64,000 bases of DNA from Mycteria americana (Eukaryota > Chordata > Aves > Ciconiiformes > Ciconiidae), in the NCBI RefSeq assembly GCF_035582795.1, contig NW_027445436.1:6880770-6944769 (forward strand), given 5' to 3'. Every line of letters begins with the position of its first letter. The stretch's first letter is position 1. The position numbers and the translations under genes were made by a program. Positions 13,130 through 26,440 of the stretch are shown one piece after another. The notes under the pieces are model-generated. The model saw only the letters and a program-made list of their open reading frames with translations, had not been told where the DNA came from and searched no databases.

Positions 13130-14268
13130 ATACACTTTGTGTTGAGAATGACACTGGCTCCCATAAGGTTGTCATAGAGAAACTTTGGATGTTTGGACTG
13201 GATGAGCAGACAGTGAGGTGGATTGAAAACTGGCTGAGGGGCCAGATCCAGAGGATGGTGATCAGTGCCACAAAGACTTGTTGCAGGCTGGTAACTAGCG
13301 ATGTACCCCAGGGGTCAATACTGTATACAGGCCTGTTGAACATCCTCATTAATGATCTGGATGCTGCGGCAGAGCGTACACTCAGCAAATTTGCTGATGA
13401 CTCAAAACTGGGAGGAGTAACTGATATGCCCAGAATGTCATGTTGCCATTCAAAGGGACCTGGACAGGCAGGAGAAACTGGCTGACAGGAACATCAAGCA
13501 GTTCAACAAGGGGAAGTGCCAAGTCCTGCACCTGGGGAGAAACACACTCAGGCAACAATATATGCTGGAGGACGCCCAGCTGTAAAGTAGCTTTGCAGAA
13601 AAGGACCTGGGGGTCCTGGCGGACACCAAGTTGAACATGAGACAGCAAAGAAGGCTAACGGTATCCTGGGCTACTTTAGGAGGAATGTTACCAGCCGGTC
13701 GGTGGAGGTGATCCTTCCCCTCTATTCAGCCATGCTGAGGCCACATCTGGAGTACTGTGTCCAGTTCTCGGCTCCCCAGTAAAAGAGAGATATAGAGCTA
13801 GTGGCCAACAAAGCGCCACAAAGATAATTAAGGGACTGGATCATTGCTCCTATAAGGAAAGACTGAGAGAGCTGGGACTCTTCAGCCTGCAAAAGAGAAG
13901 GCTCGGGGGATGTCATTAATGTCTATAAATATCTGAAGATATGGTGTAAAGAATACTGAGCCAGACTCTTCTCAGTAGTGCCCACTGACAGAACAATAGG
14001 CAATGTACACAAATTAAAACACAAAAAATTCATCTGAACACAAGAGAACAGTTTCTTACTGTGAGGGTGAATGAGCACTGGAAAAAGTTGCCCAGAGAGG
14101 TTGTGGAGTCTCAAATCTTGAAGACATCCAAAAACCTTATATACAAAATATTCTAAAACTTCTTGCTCCCAGACAACCGGATCTAGATAGCCCTGCTTGA
14201 GTGGGGGTGTGGACAAGATGACCTCCAGAGGTCCCTTCCAACTTCAACCATTCTGTGATTCCGTGAAC
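13130..14268 (+). mobile_element. CR1 LINE, older 3' half
   Basis: A decayed CR1 copy from the middle of the reverse transcriptase to the 3' terminus. Visible blocks: LDEQTVRWIENWLRG (13190-13235), a decayed GVPQGS block (DVPQGSIL), then FADDSKLGG (about 13390). The C-terminal ORF2 blocks follow in shifting frames (CRLEYCVQF-type and [17 protein letters not shown] segments near 13750-13910). The end TTCTGTGATTCCGTGA at about 14252-14267 is the CR1 3' tail repeat. Several frameshifts and stops. The subfamily differs from the 2369 and 24920 copies. Confidence 0.9.
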
Positions 14269-14627
14269 CCTGGCCATAAAATTATGCTTGCTTTTAAGAT
14301 GTGATTCATGAAATTCACACGTACAAACAAGCCCAACTCAGTGAGACGTCTCTAGATGAGAGACAGAAACTGAATTAATCTTCAAAGGAATGAAGCTTGG
14401 TATAAAACCAGTTGATAAGTTTCTAGATCCTAAGCTTTTTGCTTGCGGTTTGCAGTTAATCAGCTTTTGTCTTCAAGAGAAAAATTTGCCTTTTTCATGT
14501 AGCTTGATGTATTTGAAAGAGAGCGAAAAAGGACAACTTTAGTCAAATGTCATTTTTAAATTAACTGAAAAAAGCCATAACAGGAAAATCCTGGGGATTC
14601 TTCGAGTGCTGTGGTAATATAGTCTGA
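14269..14627. other. no feature recognised
   Basis: Unassigned sequence between two CR1 copies on the same strand. Confidence 0.4.
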
Positions 14628-14664
14628 GGTAATAGTCCGAGGTAATATTCCTCGGACTATTACC
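14628..14664. repeat. perfect 15-bp hairpin at CR1 5' junction
   Basis: GGTAATAGTCCGAGG (14628-14642) and its exact reverse complement (14650-14664) flank a 7-base loop TAATATT. A near copy of the left arm (GGTAATATAGTCTGAGG, from about 14613) lies just upstream. CR1 homology starts immediately to the right. This looks like a fold-back formed during insertion, but that is inference. Confidence 0.8.
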
Positions 14665-15848
14665 CTCTACTGCTCTTCCATGTGGGGGGCGATGAAGCTG
14701 CAACACGAAGTCCTAGGGCAATCAAAAGAGACTTCAGGGCCTTGGGACGGCTAGTAAGGGACTCTGGAGCACAGGTTATTTTCTCCTCTCTCCTTCCAGT
14801 TGTGGGCAGAGACACTAGAAGGAACAGAGGTACCCAATATATTAACTCATGGCTCTGTGGCTGGTGTCATCGCCACGGATTTGGTTTTTTTGACAATGGG
14901 ATGGCCTACACAGCACCGGGTTTGCTGGCGTCTGATGGGATTCATCTTTCTCAAAGGGGAAAGAGAATCTTTGCTCAGGAACTTGCGGGGTTCATCGACA
15001 GAGCTTTAAACTAGACTCGAAGAGGGAGGGGGATAATATCAGGCTTGCCCGAGGGAAGCTGAGGGACGACGTGCCACGGTTAGAGGGAGCGGGTGCCAGC
15101 GAGGGCACTTGGCCTGCATCTCTGAGATGTGAGGGGTACACTGGGGCACAGCCGAACAGAGTTGAGCTAGGGGATACTGAGGCAATAGGAGCCAAGAGGG
15201 AAACGCCGGTGAAACGCCTCAAAGCACAGAAGGGGTGTTCTTCTATGAAGGAGACACGGACGACAGCCCAGCTGAAGTGCCTCTACACCAATGCACGCAG
15301 CATGGGCAACAAGCAGGAGGAGCTAGAAGCCATCGTGCAGCAGGAAAACTATGATATGGTTGCCATCACGGAAACATGGTGGGATGACTCGCGCAACTGG
15401 AGTGCGGCGATGGATGGCTATAAACTCTTCAGGAGGGATAGGTGAGGCAGGAGAGGTGGTGGGGTAGCCCTATACATCAGGGAGTATCTGGATAGTTTAG
15501 AGCTCGATGATGGTGACGATAGGGTGGAGTGTCTATGGGTAAGAATCAGGGGGAAGGCCAACAAGGCAGATATTGTGGTGGGAGTCTGTTACAGACCACC
15601 CAACCAGGATGAGGAGACAGATGAACTATTCTATAAGCAGCTGGGAGAAGCATCACGATCGCTAGCCCTTGTTCTTGTGGGGGACTTCAACCTACCGGAT
15701 GTCTGCTGGAAATACAATACAGCAGAGAGGAAACAGTCTAGGAGGTTCCTGGACTGCGTGGCAGATAACTTCCTGACACAGCTGGTGAGTGAGCCAACTA
15801 GGGAAGGTGCCCCGCTGGACCTCTTGTTCACGAACAGAGAAGGACTTC
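14665..15848 (+). mobile_element. CR1 LINE 5' portion: ORF1 esterase and ORF2 endonuclease
   Basis: A rare kind of CR1 remnant: the usual copies lack the 5' end, whereas this one has it and lacks the 3' part. The frame 14682-15014 (110 aa) is the C-terminal SGNH/GDSL-type esterase domain of CR1 ORF1, ending in LLASDGIHLSQRGKR, with the Asp-x-x-His of the catalytic triad. After a linker, ORF2 begins around 15244 with the APE-type endonuclease: LKCLYTNARSMGNKQEELE, then AITETWWDDS with the catalytic Glu. A TGA at 15442-15444 (probably a CGA arginine codon) interrupts it, and the domain resumes through VGDFNLPD (about 15680) to LDLLFTNREG (about 15840). Homology stops abruptly there, before any reverse transcriptase. 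Confidence 0.9.
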
Positions 15849-18800
15849 ATTTGTTTTAGCAATGATGTCATTTGTTTTAGCAACCAGACAACTTTTCTCT
15901 TTATTTCCTTGCGGTACACTCCCAAAATTTTGGATGGTAAAATGAGGTGCTTTCAGACATCATAATTAAGACACTGTAAGAGTATGATAGGATTAATCCT
16001 CCTGCTAAATATGGAACCCATTGTGGTTCCGAAATAGGAGTTATTTTTTGAGATTACATGGATAAAATAAATTTTATTAGTTTCACCATTAACATATTTA
16101 TTAGAACAAGTTTCTGAGCAAGAGTCAAATCCTCTTCTCTCTGATATTTTGAAGGGTTCGGACTGTTTCAGGTAGAGTGGCTCAGTGGAACTCAAAATTG
16201 TAGCATAATTCCTTTTTCAACTGCTCTTTAAATAGCCTCTGTGAGTTTTGAGATTGAAGCCTTGAAAGCTGGATGCAGAACCTGAGTTATATAGTACTAT
16301 TTCTCCTCAAATGATTGGTCCAGAAGAAATTCCTAAAGGCTTTCATGTATCATCAACTTTCTTCACATGCATTCTTTTGTTCTTTCCCTCCTACTTTATT
16401 ACCTAGTTTGTATGTAGACTAACTGGGAAACAATGTCGCTTCCAAGCTATGTTCTCTCCATTGGAGAAAAAGTCAGGTTTACAGTGATGTAGGACTAGCC
16501 GCCTTCTCACATATTCTAAAATTAATTTCCACTTTGCTCTAAGGACAAAACTTCAGGGGAAAGAATTTGGGGATTAAGTTGCCCTTCCAGAACATGTACC
16601 CCCAAAAAATCAGTAATTTGGTAGCCATTTCTTTCTGATCAGGCAGCTAGCAAGTGCCTCAGCCGTAATCACATGAGAGAAGTGACACAGATAACTGACT
16701 GTCCCCGTGTGCATATGGATGGGGGACTTCTGCAAGGGCTGCAATAGTGTTAAAGACTGGCTTTAGGAAGTACAGGGCCTTGTGCATCCCTGCTCTTTCC
16801 AACTGATTACACTTACTATATGCAAGTAGTAGGTCTTTACGCTGTATGGGCCAGTATAGCCCTGAAGTGATAAGCCTGCTGTGCATAATGTATAGGTGCC
16901 TACAGTCCACTCCAGGTAAGAAGTGCACGGAAGATTGTGCAAAATCTCTCATCAGATATTTTAGGGATGCTGTAAATAAGATAGATTGATATATGCTATC
17001 CATGATTTGTCTTGAGTGCTGTTTTCTTCCAAAGTGCTGAACAGAAAAAAAACCATGAGCCTTTGGTTTTTTTTATGTAATTTGCAAAAATTGCAGGACA
17101 ACCTCTTAATATTTTCAAGTTTATATAACAAAGCCGTTGTTAAAGTCTTGCTTTTTTTGGACAGACCAATTGCAGAAACATATATATTAGTGTGAATGAC
17201 TACTCTTTGGAATTAGGTTTTTGCAATCTGGAAAAACTAACACTTTGGTTATTTTTAAGGAAGAGTTCTGCAATCATAACAAAACACTCCTTGACTAGAG
17301 CAATTGTAAACTGAGATGTTTTAACATATTTCTACATCTTATTTTCTTATAATTTCTGAAGTACATGAATCTTTACTTGGTATATGATGGAATGACAAGA
17401 AAAGTATTTCGCTGATTGGTCTGACAACTTTTCACATTTTTTTTGGTGTATTTATCCTCACAAATTCCTTAATATGTAAAATAGGTGGCAAGGGATGGAA
17501 CTTTAGATTTCACTTGCTGGACCATTCTTGTTAGTCTGCATTTTTCGTTAAACACGTCCTTTTTCTTTTTATGTTTTTTTCTGGTAAAACACACTTGAGT
17601 CAAACAAGGTATCTCTATGACACCAGCTGACTATAAGAGATGAACCAAATAAGTAGACTCGGATCAGCAGGATAGATTTAGTACAAAGAACAACAAGCCA
17701 CTCACCTTTTAAAAGTATATTATTATCAACATTGCAGATGCCAAGGCCAAATTCATATTTCCACATAAAAATGGTCTTGAGCAAGTTGGACAGGCAAGTT
17801 TTCTACAAAGTGTCCGCCCTTATATAGGTATTGGTCGAACTCTGCATTTAAAGGATTACAGCAAGACTTAAGTGTTTCCTTGCTTTAACAGAGTGCAGAT
17901 GTCATGTACATCATGGCTGAAATGTGATAATGTAATTGAATAGTCCTCAGAACAGAGAGGGCTGCTTTAGAGAGATTTTATTTGCTCATTAGTTCATGAT
18001 ACCTCTGTTCCTTCCATCATTCTGTATTGGCCATCATAATAGATGTATCCTTTGATGAAGAGAAATCTGTCCTCTGCAGAAGTGTTTGAAAAAAAGTGTA
18101 TTATCTGTGTGTCCTTAAGAGCTGATTGAAGCATTCTAGTACTTCTGAGGGTGAATGATACTTTACTGTTGTTTCCTTAAAGTGTGCCCAATAGACATAC
18201 TCTGTCCTTTTATAGATACAGTACTTACCTCTAAGTTAGAAATTTACTAAAACACATATAAAGAAACTTACACTATGGAGTTGATATTACAGCAGCAATA
18301 ACAACTCAAAGTTTCTGCCTAAGAGGAAAAACAAAATTGGTGCATTGTCACCTTTCACACTTGCATTCCTTACAAGCCCAAAACAAGTGTAATATTGATG
18401 TGAATTAAAGTGTTCAGAGTGATGTAGGCTCTGTCTGCCTTTTGCTAGATTGTCTTAAGAAAACTATAGAGGCAAACTGAGTTTATATGCAATGTGAATA
18501 CGCACCTCTCTCCTGCAGGTTTAGCCATCGTTTTCTGGTCCACTGTAGAAGGGTTGCGGGAATTAATGTCATGTAACAAATATTTTGAATTTACAAGTTT
18601 TTTTCGAGAGTAGCATCTTGATTTTAAGTCTCAGCGGTTCTACCTGAAGCCTAAGCAAAAATTAAGAAGGAATCAGTTTACTACTTCATTCCCAGAATGA
18701 TAACACCTTTCTTTTGTTTATAACGTTTGGTGTGTGAACAGGCATCCAAGTCATTAATAATAGTGTTTTAACATATAAGGAAAATATTTGATTTGCTATT

Positions 18801-20808
18801 GAATTTGTACAGGCAACTTGTACTGGCCCCATTTTTGTGGCTGATGAGCCAGCTGCAGCCAGAGATATTTTTCTTTTCAATTCATAGAGGCTCATTTATG
18901 GACAATCCTTACTATGGAGAGCAAACCCCCATGCCTGATGTAAAGTTACAATCTAGCTGCTCTCATTTCATAAGCATGTAAATAGTAGCTGGATATGCCC
19001 CTTGCTCTCACTACACTTTCTTAATTTTTTTTCTTTATTGTTTGTGGGTAAGATCTTGCAAAACATTGCACATGTAAGCAGTCCTAATGCACTTCAAAGA
19101 AAGTGCATACAGGAGTAGTTAAGTTCAGAAGTGTGTGCTTTAATCTGCATAGTAGAATTTTGTCATATTACTCCTTCTGCCCTCCCCTCAATTGTTTATA
19201 TTAGTTTTTAAGTGTCATGCATAAAATTGATTTAATAGTGACCTCAAATTCATCAGTACCTCGAAAAGCCTGAAGTAGGGACTGTAGTGTTTGCCTGTAA
19301 TCTGGCCTTTAGTTAGAACAAATTTCAAATTTCCAACAAATTTGTATGAGTGAATTTCACCCCTTTCAAACACAGCATACCCTTCAGCTATCCTTTCAGG
19401 ATCTGTTACTTAACAAATTTTAGTGACATACCTTGTATCCTAAAAAATTATACTTTATAAGAAATTGATTGCTGCCTTTTCCTAACTGTTCTTTTTCCGC
19501 AAAAAAAATGCTCTTTCTGCCTTTGATAGGCAGAAAATAACTATTTCATGAGTTTGCAACCCAAGAATTACACACTCTATTACTTTGGATCCTTTTAGAA
19601 GAAAAAAGTAAAAAAAAAATACATAATTTCGTAGACAGTGGGCTGTGCTCTATCATTTTTAACAGTGAGTTAAAATGTTGGAGCCTGTCCCTTTTCTGGG
19701 GCAGAGAAAGAGAAAGAAAAAAGTGTCTCTACAGTATTCCGTAGTAAAGACTAGATACAGTATAGCATGAGACTTTAAATTTAAACTTCGTGTTCCAAAT
19801 GATATTTAGTCTGGAAGTTTCTTCTAAAACATCCCAATCAGGTCTTTTTCAATGTTTCACTGCAGTAATGAATCACTTAAAAGTCCACTATCGGTAAGCC
19901 CTGACTGCTTTATCTTGATATGAAGCTAGTCTACAGTGATTCCTACAGTGCCAGATAACAAAGTGATTCTTTATAAAGACGTCAATACAATGGTTATAGA
20001 TCTTAGTATACTCATTAGCTGTCTCATATTACATTGTATTTTTCCTCCTATCTTGAATACCATATCAAACAAACAAAGAGCTTTTTCTGTTGCTGAAAAA
20101 GAATAAAAAATGGAGATTATTACATTGAGTTATGAGATCAATGTCTCCTAAAGGGAAAAATACAGACTCCCTCTGTGAGCAAGACAAAATCATGCTTGCT
20201 ATCTAGGTAGCACCAGTGACAAGATTCTGCAGAACAGATATTCACATAGTGATGTCAAGTTTTTACTGTGCTCCAGTAAATTTTCTTCTGCTCCTGTATG
20301 AAAGTTAGTGAACTTCCCATTGACTCAACTTTAAGTCTTACAACTGCATTTGGTGATTTATTTTTCAAAAGAAATTGCTATGAATAAGTATCTACCACTT
20401 TTACTGATGCTGAGTAATGCTATACTCAGTATGTCCAGCAAAACTAATGCATCTCAATCCCTAACTCCACAATTTTCACATACTCTGAAGCAATAGACCT
20501 GTGTTAAATCTCGCATCTGTGTTAAACATTAAAAAAACCTCTTATATTTAAGAAAGGGGATACGTCTTTATTTAGCCCAGCTTAGAAACTTTACACCTAA
20601 TTTTAAATATGTCACTTTGATGAAAAATATCAATATATTATTTTTAAATTGCAGTTACATTAGAAGAAATTTTAATCTCTATTTTGAAAAATTGTACTAT
20701 TTTTTAAAAATGAGTTATGTTGAGTAAAATATATAAATCAAAACCAGTAAACTAACAGTAAGTTTAACTTACAAGCCTTAGCTTTTAATTTCAATAAAAC
20801 AACCAACT
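15849..20808. other. about 5 kb without a supported feature
   Basis: AT-rich DNA. The open frame at 16659-17003 (minus, 114 aa) shows no family signature and I do not call it a gene. A short stem-loop TTTCTGCCT..AGGCAGAAA lies near 19515-19537. Confidence 0.45.
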
Positions 20809-21340
20809 TGTCATGGTTTAACCCCAGCCAGCAACTAAGCACCACACAGCTGCTCGCTCACTCCCACACAACAGGAGGTGGGGAGAGAGTCAGAAGAGTA
20901 AAAGTGAGAAAACTCGTGGGTTGAGATAAGAACAGTTTAATAATTGAAATAAAATAATAATAAACTGTAATGAAAAGAAAAACAACAAGAGAGAGAGGAA
21001 CAAAGGCCAGGGAAAACAAGTAATGCAACTGCTCACCACCCGCCGACCAATGCCTAGCTTGTCCTCGAGCAGCGATTGCTACCCCCCGGCCAACTCACCC
21101 CCAGTTTATATACTTAGCATGACGTCATATGGTATGGAACAGCCCTTTGGCCATGCCCCCTCCCAGCTTCTTGTGCACCTGGCAGAGCATGGGAAGCTGA
21201 AAAGTCCTTTAGTGTAAACATTACTTAGCAACAACTAAACATCAGTGTGTTATCACATTATTCCCATAGTAAGTCCAAAACACAGCACTATATCAGCTAC
21301 TAGGAAGAAAATTAACTCTATCCCAGCCGAAACCAGGACA
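20809..21340 (-). mobile_element. ERVK-like LTR (subfamily A)
   Basis: Read on the minus strand this begins TGTCCTGGTTTCGGCTGGGA and ends AAACCATGACA. It is one of several window copies of the same LTR type (48009, 49118, 53817, 60179, 62685). The minus strand carries the palindrome TGACGTCA at 21120-21127, followed after 7 bases by a TATATAAA-type TATA box. With 62685-63276 it shares a U5-side segment rich in AATAATAATAA and GAGAGAGAGGAAC. Flanks ccaact and ccaaac match only partly, and the right flank appears to be retroviral internal sequence, so this is a 3' LTR fragment rather than a clean solo LTR. Confidence 0.85.
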
Positions 21341-21412
21341 CCAAACCGAGTACATCCCCTCAGATCTTCAGTGTTAGATAGGAAAAAGTGATGAAAAAAT
21401 GTTCCACAGAAC
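21341..21412 (-). mobile_element. ERV internal 3' tail next to the LTR
   Basis: This stretch matches, as reverse complement, the bases just upstream of the LTR at 48009 (about 47935-48008): the shared pieces include CCAAACCGAGTACATCCCCTC and AGTGATGAAAAAATGTTCC. Being shared by two separate insertions, it should be the last internal sequence of the provirus, next to the U3 end. Confidence 0.7.
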
Positions 21413-21566
21413 TTTCTGCAGAACAGGCCTTGACTCTGTGTAAGCACTGCTCAGGAATAACAAAAACATGTCTGTATTATCAACACTGTTTTCAGCACAA
21501 ATCCAAAACATAGCCCCATACTAGCTACTACAAAGAAAATTAACTCTTTCTCAGCTGAAACCAGGA
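21413..21566 (-). mobile_element. second ERVK-like LTR fragment
   Basis: Minus-strand U3 start of a different subfamily of the same LTR. It ends on the plus strand with CAGCTGAAACCAGGA and contains TATTATCAACACTGTTTTCAG, as do the copies at 49118 and 60179. It lacks the rest of the LTR. The boundaries are approximate. Confidence 0.65.
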
Positions 21567-24500
21567 AAAGAGTTAAGATAAGGATTTTATCTTTAGATTT
21601 ACTCTGGTTAAGGAATCCCATTGTACAAAATGTCTTGATCCTTGAATATAAAAGAAGGTCAGAATAATAATATCTATCTGATTTAAAATCTAAAAGTCCT
21701 GTTAAAAAAAAGTAAAAACTTTCATAACTTTGATCATAATTTTTTTACTCTACAGGAACTACATGGATCTGATATTCTAAAACAGTACTTTTTGTTATAA
21801 TCTCATCCCTCCAAGACTTTCTTCAGATTATTTCATTCTCCTTTTATTCCAAAAGGTACATAATCATGTATCTGGTCAGCCTTGAAAAAATTTCAGGTTA
21901 GACACAAGATTAAGTACTTGACGCTGCTTGGAGGCCATAATCAGAACAAAAGTTTTTAAAGAGTTAAAATATAGGACTTCTATTTCCAGTATATAAAAAA
22001 AGAATGAATTGTAGAACACCAGTTGCTGAACACTAATGTTTATTTTAAGAGAATAATACATTTTTTTAGCAAAAATTATTTCATTTTTAATGGATACCTA
22101 TGCTGGTCACTGTATATAGAGATACAGGTTGGTTTTTTTAATTTATATTTTAAATTTTTTTAATCTTTCCTCCTCTAAAGGTTTGTTTCACTTAAGTTTG
22201 TGGGAATCTTGCACCTGACTTCAAAAGGCTTTCAATTAGCCATTTTATACTGCAGTATCTGTAGAAAGAGTTGTTGTCTAATCAAAATGCTATTGTATTA
22301 TACACATGTTACAAAAGTAAACTTTAGGAACATCTTCATAAACAGACATCATTGAATTATTGAAAAATTAATGTCTGTTTTGGTGAGAAACACTGATTTG
22401 CTAAAGCTGAATACTCTCATGCAGCTGTATTGATTTTGTCAGCAAAACAATTTTGCCTGATTCAAAACACTGAAGATTTTATATTCATTTTGCTCTGGAT
22501 TGACCATTTTGTATAAGATTTGTTCTTTCATTTTGATTTTGTTTCATGGAGCTTTGTTGTTTCTTTTTGTTTTGCCATTTGTTTTGCCTTTATGATTTCA
22601 TTTTAGCTGGAGAATAGAAAATTGCAGTTCTGAGACATGTTGTCCTATGTGTTCATTCATGAAGTCCCCTTTGTTTTGATGGTTTCAATATAGTCACATG
22701 TCTCTGTGCCGCTCTCTCCCCTGCCCTCCCAAACCCCAACCCTCTGTTACTGCTAGTACTGTCAGTTGAAATAAGAGTGTTTCACTATGACAGGAGTTGG
22801 TAATGAAAGGTGACTTGCAAGCAATGTTGTTGTATGGAGGAGTCTGGAGTGGAGAAAGAAAAAAAAAAGAACGTTCTTTGGGAGGTCCTACAGCAGGGAC
22901 CACCATGGTTGCAGTCTACTGCCCAGAAACAACTGACTGTGCTTCACTTGACTAATAACACAAAGTATAAGATTTTTAGGCATGGGCTCAAAAGTTGGCA
23001 GAAAGAATTTTGTTTGCCCCTTTGCTGGCTGTGATTTAGTTTGGAAAATTTTGGATAGCTAGGCTGTTCTGTCTTTCTCCAATGTAACCATCGGTAGCTA
23101 CATGTCGCAGCCATTTCCTGGATCAGAGAATTATTTCCAGCCTGACGTCAAGGACTATATTACAGGTGGATCTGTGGATTTTTTATATCAATTTGGGAAT
23201 TGCCACAGACAACTAAAGACATTATGCATGATGAAAACTAAGCATGAAAATTTTAAAGGAGACCGAATAAATAAAAACAAAAAAAAGTTGTTGAAAACTT
23301 AGAATAAACACAATAGAGTGCTGTACATAACAAAACCAGTGTCCTCTGCCATTTCATCAGTTCAGTCCGGTATCGGAAAGGGAAAAATACCTTAGTCTAG
23401 GCAAGCATCTCAAGGTCATAAACTAACCACAGCATATACAACTCTTTTGGCTCTGCTCATCCTTCCTTTCTCCTATGTGAAGGTTAGGGCTTAAGCTGGC
23501 TTACTGAGGCAGCTATCCACATATAACACTTTTCCAGCAATTATTATTCTGCTAAAAATGTATATCTCTATGTTTCTCTCAGAAATGCTTTTGAGGAAGA
23601 CCGACATAGGTACAAAGATCTGCAGTAATATCTTGCACCAGGTACAGGAGGAATAAACCACTCTCTGCTGGTTTTATAGCAACAGGCAAAAATCACAAAG
23701 GCTGTGCATAATAACAGCTTCTAGCATGTTTCTTAACTCACTGGGCTTCATTCACATTGTGAAGGAATTCTGAGAAGTCATTCAGACCATACTGAAAATG
23801 AGAAAGAGGAACCAATTTCAGCCAATCCTGTGGCATATGCTGTAAATTTAGAGCAAGACTTACACAAAATACTTCACCCTTAGAAGGAGAAGATGCTGGT
23901 TGGGTGCAGCTTAACATTTTAAATAATGTATAAAGTATAAAAAGAGTTAACGTTATTTATCACTCAGTTCCCTGGAGCAAATCCTCTAAACTTTAACTAG
24001 TAATTCTATTTGGAGTGACACTTCAGTGCTTCGAAAGGCTACACTTGTCTTGCCAGCTAAGGTGGACTTGCATTTATCTGAGTGAAGCAAAACAAGGTTC
24101 CTGAAGAAAAGTTCCTGGGTTTATAAGTTTTAAACGGATGGGAAGAGGAAAGAAAAGAAGACATAGGTAAAGGCATTTTCATTTATTCAGATCACTGAAA
24201 GGATCAGGAAATAAGGAGGGAATTACAAGTAAAAAAGTGAAGAAGTAAACCTAGGTCTTTCCCTTTATGTGTTTAAGTGCAGAGAAGATAAATTTGTTTT
24301 GCTCTCTAATACCTTTGCTTACTACTGTAGAAACTGCATACTGCTCATGAGAAACACACGCAGATTTTCTCCTTTCACACCAGCTGAGTAGAGCTAAGTA
24401 GCAAGATTTGTCTTGTCAGTTCCTGACATGATTGACAATATTGGATCTTGTTATTCTTCCATCTGTTGTTTTGGTCTGAAAACAAAGATTGTTGAGTCTA

Positions 24501-24919
24501 TTTTGTGCTGGCATACAGATTTCATCAGGAAGAGCTGACTAAGGCAGGTGATGTATACTTTGTCCTCTTTGGAAATTTTATTCCAAATATAGTCAAGTAT
24601 ATTACAAATGTGTTTGCTTATAGTATTTGTGTTCACAGAACTAACAGAGCTGCTGCCTCTGATATTTCATTTGCTGAAAGAACTTGGGTGGTGGTGTGAA
24701 GAGGACATATATAAGCTTTATTTCTGTTTTTAAGTTTTTCTCTACAAATAACACACACTATGAGATTTTTTAATTCCTTTTAAGAACCGCATTCTGTTTC
24801 TTGTGACTTTGCACACATTTTATAAATACTAAAGGATATGGCATTGAGATTATTCAGAATTTTTCTCAAAACCATTTTAAGGGGCACATCAATTCGTCAT
24901 GACCCAAACTACATGACAT
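21567..24919. other. 3.3 kb without a supported feature
   Basis: AT-rich sequence. Short open frames at 22810-23034 and 23102-23302 have no recognised homology and no gene context. Confidence 0.45.
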
Positions 24920-26440
24920 CATTTAGTTAGGAAAAGACTCTTCAGATCATCATGTCCAACCATTAACATAACACTACCAAGTCAACCACTAAACCACGTC
25001 CCTAAGCACCACATCTACACATCTTTTACATACGTCCAGGGATGGTGACTCAACCACTTCCATGGGCAGCCTGTTCCAATGCTTGATAACCCTCTCAGTG
25101 AAGAAAAATTTCCGAATATCCAGTCTAAACCTCCCCTGGCGCAACTTGAGGCCATTTCCTCTGGTCCTATCCCTTGTTACCTGGGAAAAGAGACCGACCC
25201 CCACCTCTCTACAACCTCCTTTCAGGTAGTTGTAGAGAGCAATAAGGTCTCCCCTCAGCCTCCTTTTCTCCAGGCTAAACAACCCCAGGTTCCCTCAGCC
25301 GCTCCTCATAAGACTTGTGCTCTAGACCCTTCACCAGCTTCGTTGCCCTTCTCTGGACATGCTCCAGCACCTCAATGTCCCTCTTGTAGTGAGGGGCCCA
25401 AAACTGAACACAGTATTTGAGGTGCGGCCTCACCAGTGCTGAGTACAGGGGCACGATCACTTCCCTAGTCCTGCTGGCCACGCTATTTTTGATACAAGCC
25501 AGGATGCCATTGGCTTTCTTGGCCACCTGGGCACACTGCTGGCTCATATTCAGGCGGCTGTCGACCAACACTCCCAGGTCCTTTTCTGCCAGGCAGCTTT
25601 CCAGACAGTCTTCCCCAAGCCTGTTGCGTTACATGGGGTTGTTGTGACCCAAGTGCAGGACCTTGCACTTAGCCTTGTTGAATCTCATACAGTTGGCCTC
25701 GGCCCATCAATCCAGCCTGTCCAGGTCCCTCTGTAGAGCCTTCCTCCCCTCAAGCAGATCAACACTCCCACACAACTTGGTGTCATCTGCAAACTTACTG
25801 AGGGTGTACTTGATACCTTCGTCCAGATCATTGATAAAGATATTAAACAGGACTGGCCCCAACACAGAGCCCTGGGGAACACCACTTGTGACCGGCCGCC
25901 AACTGGAGTTAACTCCATTCACCACCACTCTTTGGGCCCGGCCATCCAGCCAGTTTTTTAACCAGCAAACAGTACGCCCGTCCAAGCCATGAGCAGCCAG
26001 TTTCTCCAGGAGAATGCTGTGGGAAATAGTGTCAAAGGCTTTACTAAAGTCCAGGTAAACAACATCCATGGCCTTTCCCTCATGCACTAAGTGGGTCACC
26101 TTGTCATGGAAGGAGATCAGGTTAGTCAAGCAGGACCTGCCTTTCATAAACCCATGCTGACTGGGCCCGATCACCTGGTTGTCCCGTACGTGCTGTGTGA
26201 TGGCACTCAGGATGATCTGCTCCATAACCTTCCCCGGCACTGAGGTCAGGCTGACAGGCCTGTAGTTCCCTGGATCCTCCTTCTGGCCCTTCTTGTAGAT
26301 GGGTGTCGCATTTGCTACCCTCCAGTCAACTGGGACCTCCCTGGTTAGCAAGGACAGCTGATAAAGGATTGAAAGTGGCTTGGTGAGCACTTCTGCCAGC
26401 TCCCTCAGTACCCTTGGGTGGATCCCATCCGGCCACATCT
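24920..26440 (-). mobile_element. CR1 LINE copy, reverse transcriptase to 3' region
   Basis: The minus-strand frame 26438-25707 (243 aa) covers the reverse transcriptase. It opens with [15 protein letters not shown], then [74 protein letters not shown] and the catalytic FADDTKL. A TGA at 25704-25706 ends it, at the same site as in the 2369 copy. The C-terminal part follows in pieces: [20 protein letters not shown] (25571), [17 protein letters not shown], then [20 protein letters not shown] (25282), ending near 24989. One frameshift separates the last two pieces. The 5' part (esterase, endonuclease) is missing, as usual for CR1. The 3' end fades near 24920. Confidence 0.95.

Noticed and set aside
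16659..17003. 114-aa open frame, minus strand
   Set aside because: No recognised family; consistent with chance in a 64-kb window.
25704..25706. The same TGA as in the CR1 at 2830, suggesting the two copies share a dead source or a segmental duplication
   Set aside because: The codon is probably CGA in active CR1, a CpG site that decays to TGA independently.
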